Shown here: piece after piece, positions 37,057-49,676 of the stretch
Layout of the letters: every line of letters starts with the position of its first letter
Numbering within the stretch: the first letter of the stretch is position 1
Source of the DNA: Sciurus carolinensis
Lineage: Eukaryota; Chordata; Mammalia; Rodentia; Sciuridae
Reading direction: 5' to 3'
Assembly: GCF_902686445.1 (NCBI RefSeq)
Contig: NC_062232.1
Location: 72,929,440 to 72,993,439, forward strand
Length of the DNA: 64,000 nt
Position numbers and translations under genes: made by a program
Notes under the pieces: generated by a model
The model's input: only the letters and a program-made list of their open reading frames with translations
The model's database searches: none
What the model was told of the DNA's origin: nothing

Positions 37057-37155
37057 TATTTTATTTTTTTATTTTTTGTGGTGCTAGGGATTGAACCCAG
37101 GGCTTTTTACTTGCAAGGTGAGCACTCTAACAACTGAGTTATCTCCCAAGCCCAC
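37057..37155 (-). mobile_element. ID SINE
   Basis: Reverse strand: TGGTGCTAGGGATTGAACCC, then GAGCACTCTAACAACTGAG and TCCCAAGCCC. The A-rich tail appears as the T-rich run before it. Confidence 0.87.
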
Positions 37156-37529
37156 TAATTTTATTTTTAATACTGTATTTCCAAGTCACCTATTTTTCTA
37201 CTACACTCATTTATGGTAGAGGGGATTATGTCTACATAGGCAAATAATTTACACATCATAATCTGTAGAAAGCAGACTTCTAAAAATGCTAATACTACTC
37301 CTTCAAAGTTGAGACTAAAGTGAATAAATTTCATTTAAAATTATATTATGAGAAATTGATGAAACTCCAAAGCAACTCAAAATATGGAGAATGCCCTGAG
37401 GACACCTAGTACTTTGTAATATTAGTGATGACATAGTTTGGCTGCTGAAGCCTTAGAAATAGCAGGAGAAAAGAGGTCACATTGTCAGAGAGAAAAAGCA
37501 CAATTTTGATGCTTATCATATAGGTAAGC
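37156..37529. other. Short AT-rich stretch, nothing recognised
   Basis: Between an ID SINE and an LTR. Confidence 0.5.
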
Positions 37530-37920
37530 ACTGTAGTTTGAATATATTTGTCCCCTCAAAATTTATGTGTTGGTAGTTTACTCCCCAATGTAATAAATAC
37601 TGTTTGGATATGAGGTGTAATGAAACATGTTTAGGGCATGTAGGCAGAACCCTCATGAATGGATTAATGTCCCTATAAAAAAGATTTTGTGCTACTGGGT
37701 TTACTTTCTTCTGGACTTCTTTCATGTGAGAAATACCCTTGCTTCCCTTAGAAAAAGACACTTTCATGACACCTTCTTTAAAGTGAAAACTGGGCTCTTT
37801 CCAGATACCAAAACTTCCATCTTCATGATTTTGGATTTTGAACCCTGCAGAATGTGAGAAACATATTTTCTGTTCTTTATAAACTATCTGGTCTCAAGTA
37901 TTCTGTTATGGGGGAAAAAA
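37530..37920 (+). repeat. MLT1-like LTR
   Basis: Begins GTAGTTTGAATATATTTGTC and contains GCAGAACCCTCATGAATGG, TTAATGTCCCTATAAAAAAG, TTCTTTCATGTGAGAAATAC, CTCTTTCCAGATACC, then GAATGTGAGAAACATATTTTC and TCAAGTATTCTGTTATGG. Each block has its usual place in MLT1-type MaLR LTRs. No interior seen. Confidence 0.72.
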
Positions 37921-38700
37921 AAAAAAACAGAAAACAACAGAATAAGACAGTCAGTATTTTAACAGTGCAAGAAACTCTGTTGTAAATTGGATGATTCCAG
38001 GAGAAGGGAACCAGACATGTATCAAAAGTCTGCTCTCTAATAGACATTGAAACTCTATTTTACCACTTGCCATTGAAATAAATATATAATAAACCAAATT
38101 AATCATTTTTCCAAACTGTACACTGAAAGTCCCTGTGCAAACTTCATTTAGGTTAATGGAAATATCATTATTGCACTGCCTATGGAATTATTAGTCATAA
38201 CTTATGTTTGTCCTTCTCTAATGTCCAGAATGCCCAATTTGAGTCTATGAAATATCCCTGACAGAAAACATTTACAATATCTATTTTATATTCCGATTGA
38301 TTTTCACAGATCTTCAAGGCGTTACTTACCCATGCATTTCAGCATTATGTTCGATGCCTCCAGAATGATTCTACCTACTGAACTTCATTGATATCAGTTA
38401 TCCTTACCCATTTATGCTTATAATTATCCTCATATCTTGAATTTTCCAAAAAATGATTGAATAGTTATAATTCTATTATATCATCACATCTGTAAGATCC
38501 TTAAACCATCAGGATGACATCTTCCTGTTTTTGTGTATTCTTGTGTTTTATTCTCACATTGATGCTTAATAAATATTGGTTAAATTGAATATGATTGAAT
38601 TTGGAACCCTTTATTAAATGTATCACAGGTCCAAGAAAATAATATTTAAAAATGTATCCATAATCTAAATATAAAATTGTGTACTTAAAATAATTGGTTT
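37921..38700. other. Intergenic sequence, nothing recognised
   Basis: AT-rich; no repeat or gene hallmark. Confidence 0.5.
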
Positions 38701-38702
38701 TA

Positions 38703-38785
38703 CAGCTGGGTGTATACCTCAGTGGTGAAGTGCTTTTCTGGAATGTGCAGAACAATAAGTTTCATCATATACCATATCATGGGAA
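38703..38785 (+). mobile_element. Degenerate ID-like SINE
   Basis: CAGCTGGGTGTATACCTCAG, GTGGTGAAGTGC and GGAATGTGCAGAACAATAAG follow the ID order, but the B box is lost. A short A-run follows. Confidence 0.5.
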
Positions 38786-40330
38786 AAAAAGACCAAAAAG
38801 AAATATATGTTTTTAAAATATTTTGCTTTATCAACCACATATTTTGTGTACATAATCAATTTTTACACAGTTACTTTTCATAAAATGCTATGAATTTTAT
38901 CTTAGTTCTATATATAAGATAAATTAGAAATTGGTGAAATTCAAATTAATGAGAACTTATTATAATTGAAAGAGCAATCACATTTAATTTAAATTAAGAA
39001 AAATAGCAAGGAGATAAGGAGGTTTACATTCAAAATATTAACCAATGCATTATTTTGAAACACATACAAATAACTGTTGTATTATATATCACTACTGGAA
39101 GAAAATTCAATCCCTTAGGCACAGAGAAAAATGCATCTCATGATCTATTGTTAACAACACAAGAATTTCAATTATAGTAGCTTGTATAATAAAATGTGAT
39201 AAGAATTTCAATATTAACATATTTAAAATCACTTCTATTATGCTTAGAACGTCTTGGAAATATACATTATTCAATGTTGTATACTCAATTGTCTAATTAC
39301 AGTGGAAAAATTATTCGAAAGTAGCAAAAAGGGATTATATTAATGTGCCATGTGTAAAACAGAAATTGTGAATCAGTGTCACCACTAAATCAATTTTATG
39401 CTGAGCATTTTAATCATTATGCTCTTTGGTTACCATTCTGTTTGAAGTTTTACACCTTGAAGGTATAAAACTATTCTGCAAAATTATGTTGGAAAATGCC
39501 TCTGAAAGAAATGTAATTTCAATGAATTGGTTCTAAGTTACCTTGTTAAACCATGTCTAATTACAAAAAGTTATTTTTGAAAAAAAATGGTTTTGAAAAC
39601 GACTTAAAAATTGTGGTAAAAGGATTGATTTTATAATAATTTTTGATGGAAGAAAGTGACGATTCAACAAAAAGAAAAGTTGAATTTTAAATCCTTTCAG
39701 AGGTTAATTACTAATTTGTTATCTCTTACCAGCATTTGCATTTCAGTATACTACATATTTATCTATAGAATAAGAATATTTGCCCATTCATAAGGATTTA
39801 GAAAAAGGAGATGAGAGTCTGAAATATGCTTAATTAGCATAGATAATTTCAAAATAGAATAAGAAAACTGTTAAATTGGGCAACAATGAAAATCTGGTTG
39901 CTTAACTAAAATGGCATGTGTATGTTTTATTCCACTAAATATGACCACATTAAAATAGCAACAAAAATATTTCAAAATGGTAAAATGTAAAGCATACTAA
40001 AAAATGAAACTTTAATTTTTATCTTATTGCATATTCTTTCCAAAAGTAATGATCTAATAAATGATCTGATAAAGTTAAGATACCAGAGGTTCTTATCATG
40101 TTGTGATTAGATAAAACATTGTCTTGCATCATAAGTTTCACATATAGAGATCTTATTGCAAAAGTTAAAAAATTAGTGTGCACTAATAAAGACATAAAAT
40201 CATTTAGTGTGAAAACATAAATTTGTATATAAAATAATTATGGAAGTAAATTATCCAAAGAGAGAAATTATGGAAGATGATGGCAATGAAAAAGATATGA
40301 CTGCTAAAAACAACAACATGGAACATACAT

Positions 40331-40400
<70 letters not shown>

Positions 40401-41299
40401 CCTTAATCTGAACTAATGTGATAGATTACAGATCAAGGATGAATCGTGAAAATCAGAAAGTTGGGAAGAAAACAGAAAAAGAATATTCCTTGTTTTAAAC
40501 TACCTAGAAGTGTCACATGTCTCCTAAAACCTGATAGAATATAGCTTGCTTAATCCTGTTAGTCACAGCTCAGACTTTGGCCAGAATTACCTAATAGGAT
40601 TGTCATAAGCATCAGGTAAAATGAGAATTATGAAAGTTCTTTACAAAAGTGAAATATTCTGTACATCGATGACACACATCTTTTTCAACTTTAAGACTCT
40701 GTCTTACATTCCAGTATGGGATAGTGGACAAACAAAATTTAGAACATGGTGAAGAATCTTATTTTTCTATTTCCAATGCTTAAACTTGTTTCTCAGCACC
40801 AAGCAGTTTCTAAAATCATTATTCTGTCTTTGAAGGCAACACAGATGCTGACCATATTCTCATAGGTACAGTTACCCAATATCTCTGTTCTAGACTTGTT
40901 ATTTACGCAATTCTCTATTATCGATCCTCTCATAAACCTATATTGACTATACAAATATGAGATTAAATGAACTGACAACTTCATGAAGTGGGAGTAGAGA
41001 AAGGGTAAAGAAGAAATTATAGTTATACAAAACATAACATAACAACATACATATTTTTCAATATATAAAATCTAAATTGAATGAGAAATAATTGAATATT
41101 AAGTCTAATTTAAAAATGAAGAAAATACAATTCACAGTGATAATTTCAATACCATATAATAGATATGTCACACAGCTTAGATATTCATTTTCATTTAATT
41201 TCAAAGTGAATAAAAGAATAAGAAGAATGAAAAAGAATCTATTGACTATAACATGAAGCACATTGAAATACCATCAGGAAGAATACATGTGTACATGAA
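38786..41299. other. AT-rich intergenic sequence with one microsatellite
   Basis: About 2.5 kb. Only the CT/CA tract at 40333-40397 stands out. No gene or repeat hallmark recognised. Confidence 0.55.
40333..40397. repeat. Compound (CT)n(CA)n microsatellite
   Basis: Seventeen CT units pass directly into about fifteen CA units. Confidence 0.97.
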
Positions 41300-41700
41300 A
41301 ATAGTTCAGCTTAATTTTAATTAACAGATTTTTATTTTTTAAGACCATTTTAGGTATACCAAAAAATTAAATTGAAAGTACAGAAAGTGTCCATATACCC
41401 CATTACACTTTTTCCTATTATTAACATCTTTCATTAGTGTGGTATATTTTTCTTTTTTTTAACAATTCATGCACCAGAATTGATTTATTATTCTAAGCTA
41501 AAGTCCATAGTTTAAATTATGCATCACTGTCCTGTACATGATATGGAATTTGACAAATATAATATATAATTTATAATGTATAATAATATGCTCACATTAT
41601 AGTATATGCATAAAGTTTCCCTGGCCTAAAAATACCCTATGCTTCTTTTTTTTTCCCTCCTCCCCCACCCCTCCCACCCCTCTTTTCCTATAATTCTTTT
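41300..41700 (-). mobile_element. Old L1M 3'UTR fragment
   Basis: Reverse strand. TTTTAGGTATACC, AAAGTGTCCATATACCCC, ATTATTAACATCTTTCATTAG, CTAAAGTCCATAGTTTAAATT and GTTTCCCTGGCCTAAAAATA follow the order of an old mammalian L1 3'UTR. Very decayed. Confidence 0.5.
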
Positions 41701-42824
41701 ATGGTAAAGTATATTTTATCTCTAGACTTTATTTTTTATTCTAACTTATAATATCAACCTTTTTGTTTTCACTGCCTTTCTGTTATTATATATTTTCTAG
41801 TATTTCCACCAAAGCATATTAATCATACTTTTTTAATATTACCCATAAGGATAATTTCAACATTGCAGCCATTTCTTGATTTATACTCATTCTTGGTTTG
41901 TGTCTTCATGCTGTTTTTTAGCTTTAAGTATGCCTTGTAATTTTTTTCTTTGTGTTGAAAGCAGGAATGAAGTTTTAGGAAAATAAATTGAAGTAAGTGA
42001 ATCTTTAGTAGGAAATTTTATGATTATCCGAGTAGGTGATAGACTGTGCAATTATTGGGTCACAGTTTTCTTCTATGTCTTTGTTTTTATGTCTTCTGTT
42101 ACCTTGGGTTTGCCCTAGAGACTTCTGTTTATGTAAGATCTGAGACTTGCATTATTTAACTTTTATTTTCTTGCCATTTTATAGGAGCTGTATTGTTACT
42201 ATAGTAATATATGGGAAAAGGAGAAGTATTCTATCATCCTACAGTTCAAACTCAATCTTTTAGCAAAGATGTAACCCGCGGCTGTGGCCTTCACAAGTGC
42301 TTCAGTTTATATCCAGTTAGGGGAAACAGAAGGTCTTGAGGGATCTAAAATTGTGTATTTCTCATTCCTCAGACTAGAATAATTACAGTTGGTTGGGTTC
42401 TAGTAAAGTAATTTCCCTTGAAGGACGGCTTTAGCAGAATAATCTAGGCTTATTACAAAATATTCATATACCTCTCTCTCCTTAGCAGAGCGCAAGGGGA
42501 TTTTCTTCTGGTCTATACCATAGAACATGATAGAGCTTCTGGAAAAGAAATTAATACAAGTGTGCAGGCCATCCCTAGCACTGTGTCACGCTAGAGATTT
42601 TAATTCTAAACATTTTCATTCTGAATCTCCAAAAATCTGTCAATCACAGTTTTAAATCTTCCTTTACTCTCCTGATACAGGCTCCAGCAATGTTTTCTAT
42701 TCTGGAATTCTTTACAGGTAAACTGTGATTCATGTTATTTGCATATCTTTCTTTACTATTTGGTTGAGCAGTGCTTTGTCCTCTAACCTATATTCCCTGA
42801 TGACAATATAGAGTTACTGTTTTT
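41701..42824. other. Intergenic sequence, nothing recognised
   Basis: AT-rich with a few less AT-rich islands. No exon or RNA gene could be supported. Confidence 0.5.
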
Positions 42825-43424
42825 TGTCATTTTTTATTTTCGTTGTTTTGGTAACCAGGAATTGAACCTAGGGGTGCTTAACCACTGAACAACATGCCCA
42901 GATCTATTTATTTTTTCTTTTGAGGCAGGATCTCTGAGTTACTTAGAGCCTCACTAAGTTGCTAGAGCTGACTTTGAACTTGTGATCCTTTGGACTCAGC
43001 CTCCTAAATCACTGGGATTACAGGTGTGTTAGTCAGCTATTTCACTGCTGTGACTAAATGACCGGACCAGCACAACTAACTGTAAAGGAGGAAAGGTTTA
43101 TTTGAGGGCTCACAGTTTCAGAGGTCTTAGTTCATAGAAGGCTCTCTCCATTTCTTGGGGCTCAAGGTGAGGCCAAACATCATGATGGGATAGTGTTGTG
43201 GAGGGAAGGAGCTTACATCACAAAGATCAAGAAGCTGAGAGAGACTCCACTTGCCAGGTACAAATATACATATCTCAAAGCAAAGCCCCAATTCCCACTT
43301 CCTCCAGTCACACCCTACGTGCTTCCAGTTACCACTCAGTTAATTCCATCAAGGATCACACTTGAATTTTGGGGTACACCTCACATTCAAACCATAACAA
43401 CAGGCATGTTCCTGGCTGATTTTT
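42825..43424 (-). mobile_element. Composite SINE split by a MaLR LTR
   Basis: Reverse strand. The ID-like part (CCAGGAATTGAACCTAGG, ACCACTGAACAACATGCCC), T-rich linker and B1-like part (GAGGCAGGATCTCTGAG, CTCAGCCTCCTAAATCACTG, GGGATTACAGG) run to 43024. After the LTR the SINE resumes with ACAGGCATGTTCCTGGCTGA (43400-43419). Confidence 0.88.
43025..43399 (-). repeat. MaLR LTR inside a SINE, with perfect TSD
   Basis: A 375-bp LTR, reverse strand. On the given strand it runs TGTGTTAGTCAGC to CAAACCATAACA, so both ends are TG...CA. The five bases ACAGG flank it exactly (43020-43024 and 43400-43404). It has the blocks seen in the other MaLR LTRs, including GGAGGAAAGGTTTATTTGAG and GCTCAAGGTGAGGCC. 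Confidence 0.93.
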
Positions 43425-43962
43425 AAATGTTTTTCCTTTCATCATGAAAATAAGAGGGATGATTTTCAAGATTCTTATATGCTGGACCAGAAAGTGGAAT
43501 CAAACTCTATTTTGAAAACAAAAAAAGCAATGAAGGTGAATACTTTTAGAAAATTAAATGTGCTATGATTGTGAAATAGTTTAAGCAGCCCAGTACTGCT
43601 ATACAATTAATAATTCTCTGATACAGAATAAGAAAATAGCAATGTATTCAACTATATGTAGTTATTAATAAAATTATAAGGGAAGATTTATGAATTGATG
43701 AGAAATAATGATGTATTTAGTAAATGGTGCTATAACAAAATGATGTTTTATGTCTACCTCTATTTATCAGGTAAATTTCCTTTGGAGTACGTTGTCAAAT
43801 AATGAGAAGAAAATACTTTCAACTTAACATAATAAGAGTTTATATCTTTACTGGAAAGGTATATAGATACTCATCAACTTACAATATGGTAACATACTAT
43901 TAATCCCATCATAAATTGAAAATACATGAAGTCAAAATTGCATTTAATACACATCACCGACT
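43425..43962. other. Intergenic sequence, nothing recognised
   Basis: AT-rich spacer between two MaLR LTRs; no interior sequence of a provirus is seen here. Confidence 0.55.
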
Positions 43963-44401
43963 TGTTTTAGTCAGCTTTTTCACTGCTCTGACTATAAGAC
44001 CCAAGCAGAATTATTGCAGAGGTGGAAAAGTTCATTTGAGGGCTCACTCATGGTTTCAGAGGTCTTAGTCCATAGAAGACCAGCTCCATTCCTGGGGCTC
44101 GAGGTGAGGCAGAACATCATGGTGGAAAAGTGTCATGGAGGAAAGCAGCTCACATGGTTACCAGGAAGCAAGGAGGGAGATCTTCACTTGCCAATTAGAA
44201 ATATGTGCCCCAAAGTCACAACCCAGTTTCCACCTCCTCCAGCCATACCCTACCACTTCAGTTACCACTCAGTTAATCCCTAGCGGGGGATTAATTCACT
44301 GATTGTGCTAGACTCTCACAATCCAATCATTTTTCCTCTGACCCTTCTTATATTTTCTCATATGTGAGTTTTTGGGGGACACTTCACATACAAACATAAC
44401 A
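43963..44401 (-). repeat. MaLR LTR
   Basis: A 439-bp LTR on the reverse strand. Given-strand blocks are TGTTTTAGTCAGCTTTTTCAC, GGTGGAAAAGTTCATTTGAG, GGCTCGAGGTGAGGCAGAAC, CCCTAGCGGGGGATTAATTC, ATATGTGAGTTTTTGGGGG and CAAACATAACA. Clean 5-bp flanking repeats are not visible. Confidence 0.9.
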
Positions 44402-44759
44402 CTACCAAATATCAGTTTAGAAACACAGCTTGCTGTACAGTATAAATTGTTTACCTTGTTATCACATGACTGGGAACTGAAGCTTTCTGTCCAACATTCA
44501 AAAGGAATATCATAGTACATATTGCTAGTTCAGGAAAAGATCAAAATGCAAAAATGAAAATATTGTTTCTATTTAATGCATATCACTTATGCACCATTTA
44601 AAAAGTCAAAACCTTGTAAGTGGAAGTAGTAAAGTCAGGAAATCATCTCCTTAGATAAATAATATATGAATATATACCCACCTAAAAATACTGACAAAAT
44701 AACATGAACAAGCAAGGAATTTTGCTAAATATGAATAATAGTAATCTTTAGGTGATATT
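44402..44759. other. Short intergenic stretch, nothing recognised
   Basis: AT-rich. Confidence 0.5.
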
Positions 44760-44884
44760 GATTTTCTTAAATTTTCACAGATCAACATGTGTTACACTTG
44801 AACGTGCACTTTTTTGGACATATATCTATTAGTAAATATTCTAGGAATTGTACAATGATATCCTTTCTGATATTTCTAAAAATG

Positions 44885-45060
44885 TTTCCCATTTTTCTTT
44901 TGAGGTGCCGGGGATTAAAACCAGGGTGGTATAACCACTAAGATATATCCCAAGTCTTTTATTTATTTATTTTGAGACAGGTTCTTTTCAAGTTGTTTAG
45001 GGACTAAGTTGCTGAGGTTGACATTGAACTTGTGATCTCTTGTCTCAGAGTTCTTTAAGT
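44885..45060 (-). mobile_element. Composite SINE, decayed
   Basis: Reverse strand: GTGCCGGGGATTAAAACC, ACCACTAAGATATATCCC, T-rich linker, then GAGACAGGTTCTTTTC and TGACATTGAACTTGTGATC. The far end of the B1-like part is lost. Confidence 0.75.
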
Positions 45061-45365
45061 ATTCTGGAGTATCCACTTTGTCAGTCACATGAATGACAAG
45101 TAATTCCTCACCGTTTAATACTTGCCTTTTTCACAATGTTTACTTCATGAACATAAGTTAATAATCTTAATGTAATCAAATGATCTTATTGTTAATTTTT
45201 TCTTTTGTGTACTGCTTAAGAAATCCTTGCTTATGCCAAATTCATAAAGATGTTTGCCTCTGTTATCTTCTGGAAATCCATTATTTAAGCCAGGACATTT
45301 GGATTTATGATCTACCTAGAATTTATGTCTTTTGATATAATGTGAGAAAGTAAGCAAGTTTATTT

Positions 45366-45575
45366 ATTTTTGGGGGTGGGGAGGGTACCAGGGATTGAAC
45401 CCAGGAGCACCTAACCACTGAGCCACAACCCCAGCCCTTTTTTTTTGTAATTTGTTCAAGACAAAGTCTTACTGAGTTGCTTAGGGTCTCACTGAGTTGC
45501 TGAGGCTGGTTTTGAACTCGCTATCCTCCTGCCTCAGCCTCCTGAGTTGCTGGGTCTGCATCATGGTGTCCCAGA
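45366..45575 (-). mobile_element. Composite B1/ID-type SINE
   Basis: Reverse strand: GGTACCAGGGATTGAACCC, ACCACTGAGCCACAACCCC, linker, then GTCTTACTGAGTTGCTTAGG and CTGCCTCAGCCTCCTGAG. Well preserved. Confidence 0.9.
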
Positions 45576-46257
45576 AAGTTTATTTCTTTCCTCATTCTTT
45601 CTTCCTTATCTCTCTCTCTCTTCCTTTTTTCATCTTAATTTTAGTAATGATAACCAATTAACTTAGCTGTATTTATAGAAAAAAGTGTTTTTATCCTTTC
45701 ATTGTACAAATTCATCTTTGGTATAAATCAAGTGTCTATATTGGGTCTTGATGTTATTTTTCTCTTTTTATTGGTTTATTTGGCTACAGTTAATTCAGAT
45801 ACTTTCTTATTAATATAACTTTACAATATTTCATCAAGTCATCTTGTTCTTATTTTTTAAGAAAGTCTAGAATGATTTTAATAATTTATAATTTCATATG
45901 TATTCAGAATATGCTGCCTTCTTTTATAACAAAGCCTGATTAAATTTTAATTTTAATTTCATGGAATCTACAGAATAATTTGAGAGAATTTACACCTTAC
46001 AGTTTATGAGCCTTTTAAGTCGTAAATGTGGAATAGTCTTCCATTTATTTCCACCTACTGTAATTTCCCTCAGAAATGATGGTGCCTTCCATGTATAGTT
46101 CTTGTACTTATTTCATTAGATATCAGTCATAAGTATTTGGTTTCTATATTGCTATTATCATATCTAAATTATATCTCACTTTATCACTGTTGCTGTTATG
46201 TAGGAATAGAATTGATTTGGGGGAAACGAACTTGCTAAACTACATCATTAATCTTAA

Positions 46258-46468
46258 TTCTTTTTTTTTTTTTTTTTGGTACTAGAGATTGAACCCAGAC
46301 TTACTTAACCTCTAAGCCACATCCCAAGCCATTTTTAATATTTTATTTACAGATTTGCAGACAGGGTTTCACTGAATTTCTTAGGGCCTTGCTAAGTTAC
46401 TGAAGGTGGCTTTGAATTATTAATCCTCCAGCCTCAGCCTCCAGAGCGGCTGGAATTATAGGAGTCTA
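46258..46468 (-). mobile_element. Composite B1/ID-type SINE
   Basis: Reverse strand: poly-T, GGTACTAGAGATTGAACCC, CTCTAAGCCACATCCC, linker, then GACAGGGTTTCACTG and CCAGCCTCAGCCTCCAG. Confidence 0.88.
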
Positions 46469-46939
46469 ATTCTTTATATGTAGATTTCTTTCATATTTCC
46501 TAAATAATTGTTTTCTCAAGAAATAATAATTTTCTGACTTTTTTTTTTTCAAAATATTACACTTTTTCTTCTTTTTTTCCCCTTTATTGACAAGGGCTTC
46601 CAGTACAGTGGTTTAAAAATGGTAATTATAGGTATCCTTATGTCTTTATCAATCTCATATGGAAATTGTTCAGCATTTCACTATTATGTATATTGTTTGA
46701 TATAGGTTTTCTGCAGATATATTTTAGCAGATTAAGTCAACTCCCTCCTATTTTATTGTATTGAGCATTCTATCAGCTATGATTATTAAATTTTAGCAAG
46801 TATTTTTTCAACATCTGTTTTAATGAACATATGATATTTTTTCATCAAATCTATTAGCATGTTATTTTTTGTAAAGGGACTTTTTTAATGTTGAAAATAT
46901 TTTAACCACTTTATTGATGTATGGTTGACATCAATACTG

Positions 46940-47097
46940 ATCATAATCCCCAAAGATACGATCCTGAACATTGTAATCTTGAATGCTAAAATCCCAAAAC
47001 TTCAAATTCACAGAAATTGCAATCCTGAAATATTAAAATCCTGTATGTTGATAGCCTACAGGCCAATATCCCCACATATGCAATTCTCCTGTTTAAA
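46940..47097. repeat. Degenerate 15-bp-period minisatellite
   Basis: The core ATCC or a one-base variant recurs at 46946, 46961, 46976, 46991, 47006, 47022, 47038, 47053, 47068 and 47083, that is, every 15 or 16 bases. The unit resembles AATCCTGAAnATTnn. About ten diverged copies lie just after the old L1M. Confidence 0.8.
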
Positions 47098-49644
47098 ATG
47101 AGGAAAAGGGAGGGTGGTCATGAACTGAAATAGAATCCTATGCATGTATGAGTTTGGCAGAATGAGCCCAATTACTATGTATATGTATAAAGTTCTAATA
47201 AAATCAAAGTAAGATCAGTAGAGGAAAGGGACAAGGGTAGGAAAACAGGAAAAGTGGGAAAGTATTGTGAAGTGATATTGACCAAACTATATGTACAAAT
47301 ATGTAACAACACATCCCATCATTAGGTACCATTAAAATATACCAATGAAAATGTGAAAAAAGAAAAAAAAATAAAATTAAAATTAAAAAAATTAAAAAGG
47401 TAGAATCCTTAATTCTGAATAAGGGATTGGTCATGTAATACATCAAGAGTAAAATTTCTCTGAAAAATGAGTCATAGTTTTGCACTTGCATCATGCATGT
47501 AAGTAAAAACATCTAAACATTCACATTAATTTAGGAGAAGATTATGCACATTCACATTTTTGAAAGAAAATTTTTTGAGAAAGCAGATCTTTGAATGACT
47601 ACATGTTGGAGAGGTTTTTTTTTTTTTTTTTTTTTTTTTTAGTTTTTTGGCTTTTCTTATTTGTTACAATTTTCATAGAATGTTTATATTTTGGGTATGT
47701 TGCATGTCCAAATTCAGCAAAATGAAACAGTTTTCTGATTTTTTGAATATACCAATGTATACAGATTCCTAGAAAACTTACCCTTTCTAATATCATAAGG
47801 ATGATTCTTAAATAATTATGAGTGACAGTCCAAATGAGTTGTATGGATAACCTACCAGAAGGGGTTTTATAGGTAACCCAAAATAGCCAGGGTAACCTAT
47901 TTTCTTTGAAACAAGTGAAACAATCCAAGTAAAGGTATATAAAAACTAATAATACTATTATTGGTATTTTATGATAGTATGAAAGATGTCAATACTTCAT
48001 AATAAATTAATCAATTATACTTTTGGTTGATAAATATAATCAAATAGCTTGCAAGAAAATGATTTAAATCACTGACTCAGTTATAGACTACCTGTAAACT
48101 TTAATTATCCTCTATTTCTTTCCTCTTAAGGATAATAGATGGTTGACTCTAGAAAATAAAGTTAACTTATCTTGACAGATTACATGCACCAGAATTTCAT
48201 TTCTTCAAATGCATTTTCCCTATAACATTTTTAAACCACTGAAAATCTAAATTCTATATGTGAAACATATATAAATTAATATAAAGAAAAATGATGTAGC
48301 CACTATCAGATATTACAGAGTATTAAAATAATAATTAAAAAGTTCTATTGAAAATCTCTTTTGCATAAGCCAAAAAAGTTAATTACATACCATTAGAGTA
48401 TAAATGTTTTAAAAGCAAGTGATAAATAAATTATTTATTTAGCTCTATTTTACAGAACACATGATTCTGTATTCCAGAAATATTTTCTGTATAGTTTACA
48501 GTTTGTGATATGTAATACCAACATTTACAAAAGCTAATTAATTTATGAAAATGTATTTTATCTTGTGTTTTAATAAAAATATTATCATACATTCTTCTCA
48601 ACAGTATTCTTCGATCCTCTTATTTATTATTGTCTAATGCTTAGATATACCATGATACAAATACTTATTTTATCCTAGCTACTTAGTAAGTCACTCTCAA
48701 TCATGGCAATATATGGGTGCAACTTTGGGTCACAAGGATATCTGTATATTTTGGCACAATCTAATAATACTGCATTAATTAAACTTACCTTTTTACAAAT
48801 GCATTGAGACAAATAATCTTACATATATGCACACATACATTTATATGGAAAGAAACCTTTGAAACATAACTTTCATTAACTTGACTACTCTCTTAAAAAG
48901 TATCAGTATTTCTCAATTTATATATTAAAGCATCAAAATATCAGAATGATAAAAGGACAATTAGAAATATTAAAAGAAATGCCTTATGTTAGAATCAAAT
49001 GAACACACTCACAGAAATACCAAAGAAAAGAAACGCTTTTTGCTAAAATAATGAAAAATGCTTCCAATAACATTGATCTTGAGAAAGAAATCATTTGAAA
49101 GATCCAAACCTTAAAAGAAGAAAAAATGAAAATTTTCCAAACTTCTATCATATTCTTAAGAGGCAGGTGTGAAACTGATATATTCATGTAAATAAAAGCT
49201 GTTGTGCAGGTGTTTTCTTACAGATGGGATTCCACCTTGGGATGTCCTGTTATTTTCAAATGGTTGCTCTGTTTTATTTTAAAATGCACAGGTCATTTAA
49301 AGTTGTGTCTAAAAAGGAAAAAAGTCATAAGGATTCAAGTACTAGAAAGGGTAAATATCTTTGCAAATTACAAAAAATGAAATAATCTTTGAGTAGAAAA
49401 AAAAAGATAAAAAGAAAGAAGACCTGATTCTTCAGACATTTTGAATGTTATACTCAAACATAGGGTTCTCTTGCTCCAAATATCTGTTGTAAATTTTATG
49501 CCAAACACTGTGAAAGCAAGTATTCAGTTACTTCTTCATTTCTTCTCAAACATCTACTATCTTTAAATGTTTTCACTAGTATTTCAAGTTGAGAGATAGG
49601 AGAGTTGAGCACTCCAGACTACTGGAGGTAAGTAGGTTGCTATT
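47098..49644. other. AT-rich sequence; L1-tail-like text and a poly-T tract
   Basis: 47100-47400 has loose resemblance to an old L1 3' tail (AACTGAAATAGAATCC, TACTATGTATATG, CCAATGAAAATG) but is not assigned. A run of T lies at 47618-47640. The rest, to the start of the full-length L1, shows no gene or repeat hallmark. Confidence 0.45.
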
Positions 49645-49665
49645 AAAACCTATTGTAGGGGTTTT

Positions 49666-49676
49666 CAAGATGGCGG
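49666..49676 (+). promoter_or_regulatory. YY1-like site at the L1 5' end
   Basis: CAAGATGGCGG begins eight bases into the element. It matches the YY1 consensus (core AAGATGGCGG) that positions transcription start in other mammalian L1s. The older L1 5' end at about 27080 (reverse) has AAGATGGCAG at the same place. Confidence 0.65.

Larger units (their letters stand above)
44760..46910 (-). mobile_element. Old L1M fragment (ORF2), with three SINEs
   Basis: Reverse strand. Recognised from blocks such as TTCTTTAAGTATTCTGGAG, GAAATCCTTGCTTATGCC, TTTATGATCTACCTAGAATT and TTGACAAGGGCTTCCAGTAC, and from the ORF2 text at 46780-46880 (CAACATCTGTTTTAATGAAC). Heavily mutated; ends are soft. Confidence 0.65.

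Noticed and set aside
42260..42720. Slightly less AT-rich stretch as a candidate exon cluster
   Set aside because: No open frame of useful length with splice signals, and no conservation can be judged here.
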